Source: an uncultured Lachnospiraceae bacterium (GTDB taxonomy: Bacteria > Bacillota > Clostridia > Lachnospirales > Lachnospiraceae). From it: a DNA stretch of 64,000 bases. Both the position numbers and the translations under genes were made by a program. The stretch lies in the NCBI GenBank assembly GCA_947382625.1, contig CANDAG010000020.1, positions 1-64,000 of the forward strand. Direction: 5' to 3'. Each line of letters starts with the position of its first letter. Position 1 is the stretch's first letter. Positions 59,143 to 64,000 of the stretch are shown in pieces. A model generated the notes under the pieces. The model did no database searches. It saw nothing but the letters and a program-made list of their open reading frames with translations, and was not told the origin of the DNA.

Positions 59143-60168
59143 GTGAAAATAGATAGCCGGAAAGGGATGGAATGTGTAGAAAACAAGTTCCTCAGACTTC
59201 CCAATATCCAAAAATATGAAGTAGACAGGAGAACAGAGGAAGGGTTTGAAGCGTCTGTTGAAATGGACGATGGTTTTGAATTTAAACTATATGCCCGTTT
59301 CATGCAGCAGGCATTCCCGTCAACGGTCATGCAGCTGATCGAAAAGGGAAAAAATGATGCGGGAGCCTGCATTCTGGTATCGCCATATATATCGGACAGG
59401 ACGGCACAGATTTGTGAAGAAAACGGGATCGGGTATTTTGACTATGCCGGGAACTGCCTGTTTGTGGGGCATTCCATTTATCTGTGCGAGCGGGGGAATA
59501 AGAATCCCCAGCCAAAGCAGTATAAAGCAGTTTCTATATTTGAGAGGTCATCTGTGGTTTCTTCCTTGATCCTGCGGGAACTTTTTGCGGATATAGATAA
59601 AGTATGGAAGCTGAAGCACCTGGCGGAAAAGGTTGGCTGCAGCATCGGCCAGGTATCCAAGGTAATGGGATTTCTTGTAAGGAATGCCTGGGCGGAAAAA
59701 ACGGCGGAGGGTTATATGGTTTCGGAACCTGTCCTGGTTTTAAGGGAATGGGGCAGGGTCTATGGAAGCAAAGAGGTACTTTCCTATTCCTGTTACAGTC
59801 TGGACAATCTTTCGGTCCTAGAAGGGAAACTACGGAAATTGAAACAGGATATGGGGATAGACAGTTATCTTACAGGCATTTCCGGCGGAGTACGGTATGC
59901 GCCGGTGGTCCGATACAGTAAGATTCATCTGTATATGGCCCCGGAGGATATACAGGAGGCAGTCCGCTATCTGGGGATAAAAGAGGTGGACAGCGGTGCC
60001 AATGTGGTCATCTTTCCCCTGGAGAATGATTCCTATATAAAAGGATTCCGGATCATCGCAGGGGATATGGTGGTGTCCCCATTGCAGGTTTATCTGGACA
60101 GCCTGCAGTTAAAGGGGCGCGGGGAAGAGATGGCGGAAGCGGTACTGAAGAAGGAGATCGTCAGATGA
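59143..60168 (+). CDS. AbiEi-like type IV antitoxin family protein
   Basis: A 341-residue protein of the group annotated as AbiEi-type antitoxins. A winged-helix region around residues 150-195 (LKHLAEKVGCSIGQVSKVMG) can bind DNA, and the C-terminal block VVSPLQVYLDSLQLKGRGEE matches the end of this family. The start is GTG 59143; ATG 59167 is possible. The gene follows a consensus promoter with a symmetric operator, probably its own binding site. Its stop overlaps (ATGA) the start of what was the partner nucleotidyltransferase, of which only about 24 codons remain, so the system is now an orphan antitoxin-like regulator. Confidence 0.75.
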   Translation: MKIDSRKGMECVENKFLRLPNIQKYEVDRRTEEGFEASVEMDDGFEFKLYARFMQQAFPSTVMQLIEKGKNDAGACILVSPYISDRTAQICEENGIGYFDYAGNCLFVGHSIYLCERGNKNPQPKQYKAVSIFERSSVVSSLILRELFADIDKVWKLKHLAEKVGCSIGQVSKVMGFLVRNAWAEKTAEGYMVSEPVLVLREWGRVYGSKEVLSYSCYSLDNLSVLEGKLRKLKQDMGIDSYLTGISGGVRYAPVVRYSKIHLYMAPEDIQEAVRYLGIKEVDSGANVVIFPLENDSYIKGFRIIAGDMVVSPLQVYLDSLQLKGRGEEMAEAVLKKEIVR

Positions 60169-60293
60169 TAAGGGATGAGGATTTAAAAAGCAGCATTGAC
60201 TACTCAAAGGGGCAGAAAGAAGCGGCTCACCGGATTCCTGATGGCTTAACAGGAAAGGATGCCATATATGATCAGGGAAATTGTGAAAGATGA
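60165..60293 (+). pseudogene. N-terminal stub of the AbiEii-like nucleotidyltransferase partner
   Basis: The ATG overlaps the antitoxin-like gene's stop. The first 24 codons, MIRDEDLKSSIDYSKGQKEA then AHRI, read like the opening of the nucleotidyltransferase toxin that normally follows. From about 60238 the sequence switches to DNA also found at 58650-58670 (CTGATGGC and TAACAGGAAA), marking a recombination junction, and the frame closes at 60293 inside the GNAT gene. No catalytic residue is retained. Confidence 0.6.
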
Positions 60294-60702
60294 TTTGGAT
60301 GATTTGTTAAGACTGTATATGCAGCTGCATAATGATCTTATGCCGGAAAAGACCCCGGAACTATTACGGATTGTGGATACTATTTTACAGGATAAAAACC
60401 ATCATGTGATAGTTGCAGAAGAAAATGGAAAAATTGTATCTTCCTGTGTCTGCGTCATCATTCCAAATCTGACGCACGATCAGCGTCCATATGCCCTTGT
60501 TGAAAATGTGATAACTGATGAGAGATACAGAAAGAAAGGGCTGGCAACACAGTGCCTGGATTATGCAAAAGAAATTGCTATAAAGGAAAACTGCTATAAA
60601 ATGATGCTTCTCACAGGTTCTAAGAAGGAAAGCACGTTGAATTTTTACAGAAAGGCCGGTTATAACAGTAACGATAAAACAGCATTTATTCAATGGATAT
60701 GA
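60268..60702 (+). CDS. GNAT family N-acetyltransferase
   Basis: An acetyltransferase of about 144 residues. The sequence MIREIVKDDLDDLLRLYMQL is a classic GNAT opening; VENVITDERYRKKGLATQCL contains the acetyl-CoA loop RKKGLAT, and MLLTGSKKESTLNFYRKAGY is the late conserved segment. ATG 60268 is preferred over 60259 because AGGAAAGG abuts the earlier codon and is 9 nt from the later one. The substrate is unknown. It lies 24 bp before the HAD gene, and the pair forms a unit of which a decayed copy lies at 58648-59012. Confidence 0.85.
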   Translation: MIREIVKDDLDDLLRLYMQLHNDLMPEKTPELLRIVDTILQDKNHHVIVAEENGKIVSSCVCVIIPNLTHDQRPYALVENVITDERYRKKGLATQCLDYAKEIAIKENCYKMMLLTGSKKESTLNFYRKAGYNSNDKTAFIQWI

Positions 60703-60726
60703 TCCGGATTGATGGAGAGCAAAAGT

Positions 60727-61542
60727 ATGAGTATACTCTATGTATCAGATTTAGATGGAACATTACTTAGAAGTAATGAAAAAACCTCTGAATATACAAA
60801 TAATGTAATAAACAGCTTGACAGAAAAGGGAATGATTTTTTCTTATGCTACCGCGCGTTCGTTGATAACTGCAAAAAAAGCAACAAGCGGAATAAACGCT
60901 AAAATCCCCCTGATCGTATACAACGGTGCTTTCGTAATAGATAATCTTACACAGGATATTTTGATCGCCAACTATTTTGATGACAGGGTAGATTCGGTGT
61001 TGGATGAGTTGTTTGCAAATAAAGTATATCCCATTGTTTATGCGCACATAGACGGTAAAGAGAAGTTTTCATTTGTTCCCCGATTATGCTCGGGTGGAAT
61101 GAATAAGTTCCTTGACAGCAGAAAAGGAGATATTCGTACCAATGCGGTGAAGGCGATAAGCGATCTGAAGGCAGGAAACATTTTTTATATCACTTGTATA
61201 GATGAACCGCAAAAGCTTAAATCATTATATGAGAAATACAAGGATTCTTATCATTGTGTATATCAGACTGATATTTATACAAATGAACAGTGGCTCGAAA
61301 TTATGCCCTTGAATGCTTCAAAGGCAAGGGCGATAAAGCATCTGCAATCACTTTTGAAATGTGAGAAGCTGGTTGTGTTTGGTGATGGAAAAAATGATAT
61401 AGACATGTTTGAACTGGCAGATGAAAGCTATGCTGTTCAAAATGCGCATGAAGATTTAAAAAGAATTGCAACCGGGATAATTTCCTCAAATGATGAGGAC
61501 GGCGTTGCAAAATGGCTTGCGGAAAATTATATTATAGTGTAA
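60727..61542 (+). CDS. Cof-type HAD-IIB family phosphatase
   Basis: A 271-residue HAD hydrolase of subfamily IIB. Motif I is VSDLDGTLL (nucleophile Asp8, acid/base Asp10), motif II lies in SYATARSL, motif III Lys is in MPLNASKARAI, and motif IV is FGDGKNDIDMFELAD. The middle 110 residues form the IIB cap that selects substrates, usually sugar phosphates or cofactor phosphates. GGAGAGC lies before ATG 60727; the upstream ATG at 60709 has no such site. It is the intact parent (or sister) of the cap-deleted copy 2 kb upstream. Confidence 0.9.
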   Translation: MSILYVSDLDGTLLRSNEKTSEYTNNVINSLTEKGMIFSYATARSLITAKKATSGINAKIPLIVYNGAFVIDNLTQDILIANYFDDRVDSVLDELFANKVYPIVYAHIDGKEKFSFVPRLCSGGMNKFLDSRKGDIRTNAVKAISDLKAGNIFYITCIDEPQKLKSLYEKYKDSYHCVYQTDIYTNEQWLEIMPLNASKARAIKHLQSLLKCEKLVVFGDGKNDIDMFELADESYAVQNAHEDLKRIATGIISSNDEDGVAKWLAENYIIV

Positions 61543-61605
61543 GGTTGAAAAAACTCAATGTTTAATTTCTTAAGATATTTTTGTGATATACAGGAGGTAT
61601 GAAAG

Positions 61606-61836
61606 ATGAGTCTGAATCCGGCAGCAATTATGAAGCTCATGAGTGCGAAGCAGAAGTTTAACAAAAATCACCCTAAATTTGAGAGTTTTGTAAAATCTAT
61701 TTTTTCAAGGCCTTTGGAGGAGGGAACGGTTATGGAGATTACCGTTACCAGGCCGGGAGAAGCGCCCGTTACGGCAAATCTGAAGGTGCAGCAGTCAGAT
61801 CTGGAGCTTTTGGCTGGATTGAAGGAACTGATGTAG
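61606..61836 (+). CDS. Small conserved hypothetical protein
   Basis: A 76-residue protein with a basic N-terminal helix (MSLNPAAIMKLMSAKQKFNK, including NHPKF) and a C-terminal strand-helix unit containing VMEITVTRPGEAPVTANLKV. AGGAGGTATGAAAG lies right before the ATG, so translation is likely. The family seems familiar from Lachnospiraceae genomes but no function is known. Its base composition is closer to the host-like regions than to the adjacent accessory genes. Confidence 0.6.
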   Translation: MSLNPAAIMKLMSAKQKFNKNHPKFESFVKSIFSRPLEEGTVMEITVTRPGEAPVTANLKVQQSDLELLAGLKELM

Positions 61837-61938
61837 TGACCAATTTCCTTATAGGAAACTGCGTCGCAAGAGTGCGAAGTACTCTTTTAAAAAAGCATTT
61901 ATGAGACATATATTGTAAAAAGGGCCAGGGAATCTGCA

Positions 61939-61967
61939 TTGTTAAAATACAGAATTTTTTGTATACT
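61939..61967 (+). promoter_or_regulatory. Sigma-A promoter of the DUF3791 module
   Basis: TTGTTA (61939-61944), a 17-bp spacer and TATACT (61962-61967), about 55 bp before the DUF3791 start codon. Confidence 0.6.
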
Positions 61968-62022
61968 GATTATAAAGTGAAAGAATATTTCGCATCATGG
62001 AAATGAATGCAGGAGGTAACCT

Positions 62023-62238
62023 ATGGATAGAGAATCCTTTTCTTTTGTTATATATATGATTCATGCCTGTGCTAACAAATGGAACAGGATGCCAACAGAG
62101 GTTTATCGGAAATTGCAGAGCGTAGAGTGTATCAACTGTTATCTTGTACCGCATTATGATATTCTGCACACACAGGGAACGGCATATCTTGTGGATGATA
62201 TCAGAGAATACCTGGAAGTGCGAGGATGTACGATCTGA
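62023..62238 (+). CDS. DUF3791 protein
   Basis: A 71-residue protein of the DUF3791 family: FSFVIYMIHACANKWNRMPT, then VYRKLQSVECINCYLVPHYD and ILHTQGTAYLVDDIREYLEV. These small proteins are encoded beside DUF3990 proteins in a conserved cassette suspected to be a toxin-antitoxin module. Here AGGAGG precedes the ATG and the gene appears whole. It overlaps the start of the next frame by 13 bp, but that DUF3990 gene is reduced to its C-terminal part. Confidence 0.8.
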   Translation: MDRESFSFVIYMIHACANKWNRMPTEVYRKLQSVECINCYLVPHYDILHTQGTAYLVDDIREYLEVRGCTI

Positions 62239-62420
62239 TATTTGGTAAAGTGGCAAATGATAAAGTGTTCCGGGTGGTGGATATGTACCATATGAGAATC
62301 TGGGATAAGGAGCGTGCGCTCAGAGAAATCAGGGTTTATCCATTCTATGACCAGATTGCGTTTATTACCCAAAAAGCGATAGACAGATTGCTGACATTCA
62401 AATCCTTTGAGGAGGTATGA
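62226..62420 (+). pseudogene. C-terminal remnant of a DUF3990 protein
   Basis: A 64-residue frame, MYDLIFGKVANDKVFRVVDM then DQIAFITQKAIDRLLTFKSF, which matches only the last third of DUF3990 proteins (normally 150-180 residues). The N-terminal ADP-ribosyltransferase-like part, which would hold the active site, is missing. The frame overlaps the DUF3791 gene by 13 bp and could still be translated by coupling. The presumed toxin is therefore inactivated, or the module has been reshaped into a non-toxic form. Confidence 0.65.
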
Positions 62421-62423
62421 CAG

Positions 62424-62648
62424 ATGGACGGGGAAATACTGGAAAGAGTTTACCAGGAGAATCTGGAAGAAAGGATTATCGCGTATTTGGCCGAGACAGA
62501 AAATATTACACTGGAAAAAGCGATGGATATTTACTATAGCAGTTCTCTGGCCAATAAGATTCACTTGGGGGCAGAAGGTATTCAATACTTGGATTATAAG
62601 GTACTTGCCCAGATATTGCATGAGACAGAAGAGGAATTATTTGGATAA
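62424..62648 (+). CDS. Small protein of the DUF3791/DUF3990 cassette
   Basis: A 74-residue acidic protein: NLEERIIAYLAETENITLEK, AMDIYYSSSLANKIHLGAEG and IQYLDYKVLAQILHETEEEL. It resembles small helical proteins that accompany DUF3990 genes, probably the antitoxin side of the cassette. GAGGTATGACAG lies upstream of its ATG and it starts 3 bp after the DUF3990 remnant. It is followed at once by an ATPase gene. It seems complete although its presumed toxin is not. Confidence 0.65.
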   Translation: MDGEILERVYQENLEERIIAYLAETENITLEKAMDIYYSSSLANKIHLGAEGIQYLDYKVLAQILHETEEELFG

Positions 62649-62649
62649 A

Positions 62650-63510
62650 ATGATCTATTTAAAACATTTTTCTTTTCCTCATATTGGGCAGGAATACGAT
62701 TTTTCATTCCGTCTGCAGAAAACCTGCTATGATACCATATATCCGTTTTTTGTGGTGTCAAAGCGGGGACTTAGAATGCTGGATTTTGAGCCTGTGACGA
62801 TCCTTTACGGCGGGAACGGCTCCGGCAAGACCACAGCGCTCAATGTCATTGCGGAGAAATTAAAACTCCAAAGAGACAGTCTCTATAACAGAAGCAATTT
62901 CTTTGAGGATTATACCCGGCTATGCGATTTCGAGACAAAAAAAGCAGTCCCGAAGGCGAGTAGGATCATCACCAGTGACGATGTCTTTGATTTTATTCTG
63001 AATCTGAGGAATCTCAATGAGGGGATCGATTTAAAAAGGGAAGAACTTTTTGAGGAATATCTGGAAAATAAGTATACCAATTTCCGTATGAACTCATTGG
63101 ATGATTATGACAGGCTTAAGAAGGTCTGCTTAGCGCGAAGCAAGACACAATCTAAATATGTGAGGGCAAGTCTGCCCGACAATACCAGAGAACATTCTAA
63201 TGGAGAGAGTGCATTCCTGTACTTTACCGAAAAAATACAGGAGAAGGGTCTTTATCTTCTGGACGAGCCGGAAAACAGCCTCTCTCCCCTGCGTCAACAG
63301 GAGCTGGCAAAATTCCTTGAGGATTCCGCCCGCTTTTTTGACTGCCAGTTTATCATATCCACCCATTCGCCTTTTCTTTTGTCTCTGCGGGGAGCCAAGA
63401 TCTATGACATGGATGAGGAGCCGGTGGATGTAAAGCGCTGGACAAAGCTGGAAGGTGTCCGGGCTTATTTTGACTTTTTCAAAGAGCATGAGAGGGAGTT
63501 TGAGTTGTAA
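62650..63510 (+). CDS. AAA/SMC-like ATPase (AAA_21 type)
   Basis: A 286-residue ATPase of the ABC/SMC-head kind. Walker A is YGGNGSGKTT (residues 53-62), the signature is HSNGESAFLYF, Walker B is GLYLLDEPENSLSP, and the switch His is in IISTHSPFLL. Such stand-alone proteins occur in defence loci (OLD-like or retron and AbiL-type partners) and in house-keeping roles; no nuclease domain is present. The open frame runs 243 bp further upstream, but that part overlaps another gene out of frame; ATG 62650 (or TTG 62641) is the real start. It follows the small cassette protein by 1 bp, so they are co-expressed. Confidence 0.85.
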   Translation: MIYLKHFSFPHIGQEYDFSFRLQKTCYDTIYPFFVVSKRGLRMLDFEPVTILYGGNGSGKTTALNVIAEKLKLQRDSLYNRSNFFEDYTRLCDFETKKAVPKASRIITSDDVFDFILNLRNLNEGIDLKREELFEEYLENKYTNFRMNSLDDYDRLKKVCLARSKTQSKYVRASLPDNTREHSNGESAFLYFTEKIQEKGLYLLDEPENSLSPLRQQELAKFLEDSARFFDCQFIISTHSPFLLSLRGAKIYDMDEEPVDVKRWTKLEGVRAYFDFFKEHEREFEL

Positions 63511-63536
63511 AAATAATTAAAAGAAATATGCTCTTA

Positions 63537-63869
63537 TTATATATTTTTATTCAGAGATTCTTTTAATGCTTTAATAATATCTTCGATAATTCGTACTTGT
63601 TGAGTTGAACAATCATTCAACAATTCTATAATATAGGTTATGGATGTAGTGCGGTCTTCGGGTCTGTTATCATAAAGTAATTCATCAGTTCGTACTTCTA
63701 ATACAGAAGCGAGTTCTGTAAAAGTAGATAAACTCATCTTTGTATTTGCTGTCTCAATATGGCTCATATGAGTTGTGGATATACCTACTTTTTCTGCTAA
63801 TTTTTCTTGTGACCATCCTCTTGCTTTTCTGATTTTCCGTATTCTTTGCCCAATTGCATAGTAATTCAT
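63537..63869 (-). CDS. XRE family helix-turn-helix regulator
   Basis: A 110-residue repressor-like protein. Residues 5-60 are the XRE domain (IGQRIRKIRKARGWSQEKLA, EKVGISTTHMSHIETANTKM and LSTFTELASVLEV). The C-terminal 45 residues form a helical dimerisation or sensing tail. It is convergent with the ATPase gene and begins an AT-rich stretch that leaves the window. Similar regulators sit at the edges of conjugative or plasmid-like islands, so an element may start beyond 63.9 kb. Confidence 0.85.
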   Translation of the reverse strand: MNYYAIGQRIRKIRKARGWSQEKLAEKVGISTTHMSHIETANTKMSLSTFTELASVLEVRTDELLYDNRPEDRTTSITYIIELLNDCSTQQVRIIEDIIKALKESLNKNI

Positions 63870-64000
63870 ACAATTAACCGCCTTTTTAGTTTAATGTTAC
63901 TTGAATTGTATAGGCTATAATGATATAATTCTATAAACTATTAAGGCTGAAACATGTCTATATAGTTATAAAAATGATGAGCGTATCTCGAACTAAAAAT

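Noticed and set aside
58648-61542. Integron-like cassette array of GNAT/Nudix/HAD genes
   Set aside because: No attC-like sites or integrase; the repeated DNA is explained by segmental duplication and deletion.
62407-62649. N-terminal extension of the ATPase open frame
   Set aside because: It overlaps the small cassette gene in another frame, is Arg/Trp-rich, and the ATPase fold starts at MIYLKHFSFP.

Overview
The window looks like a chromosomal segment of a Gram-positive anaerobic gut bacterium of the Lachnospiraceae (Clostridia). The basis is AGGAGG-type ribosome binding sites, frequent TTG/GTG starts, carbohydrate ABC transporters of the MalEFG type without a local ATPase, a GH112 phosphorylase operon, a YjdF protein, and many family members typical of that group. 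Assignments come from reading the translated sequence; no database search was run. No rRNA, tRNA, CRISPR array, phage structural gene or integrase was recognised.

Layout. 0-7.5 kb: an AT-rich accessory strip of orphan genes (Nudix, nucleotidyltransferase, YjdF with a candidate riboswitch, Rpn-type nuclease, GNATs, methyltransferase) with decayed fragments between them. 7.7-9.1 kb: secreted transglutaminase-like protein and a small P-loop kinase. 9.1-16.2 kb: host-like catabolic operon for galactosyl disaccharides (solute-binding lipoprotein, terminator, two permeases, small membrane protein, GH112 phosphorylase) with a divergent AraC regulator.

16.2-32.6 kb is a defence island. It holds a PLD-helicase-DUF3427 protein with a Nudix partner, an Abi/HEPN gene bracketed by a decayed copy of the helicase-Nudix end, an unrecognised two-gene membrane module with its own promoter (the best candidate for something undescribed), a nucleoside phosphorylase, an AAC(6')-like acetyltransferase, a Panacea toxin-antitoxin pair, and a complete Wadjet jetABCD operon.

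32.5-43 kb: LacI regulator, MalEFG-type transporter, HAD phosphatase, an AraC-GGDEF fusion, DUF402 protein, glycogen debranching enzyme, GNAT and Nudix; this fits alpha-glucan use. 43-51 kb: a two-component system with an ABC-2 exporter, a lipoprotein, and a soluble chemoreceptor next to a FIST-domain protein. 51-57 kb: a GH3 glycosidase with swapped domain order, a GH105 hydrolase, a membrane zincin, a 142-bp MITE with 9-bp target duplications, and a 77/124-bp hairpin repeat, one copy of which splits a PIN/NYN-like gene. 57-64 kb: a second decayed accessory strip with a broken PBECR4 gene, a segmental duplication containing a capless HAD copy, an AbiEi-like gene that has lost its partner, a degraded DUF3791/DUF3990 module, an AAA ATPase and an XRE regulator.

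The window combines stable sugar-catabolism operons with fast-turnover accessory strips. In those strips several breakpoints can be read directly as deletions between short direct repeats.
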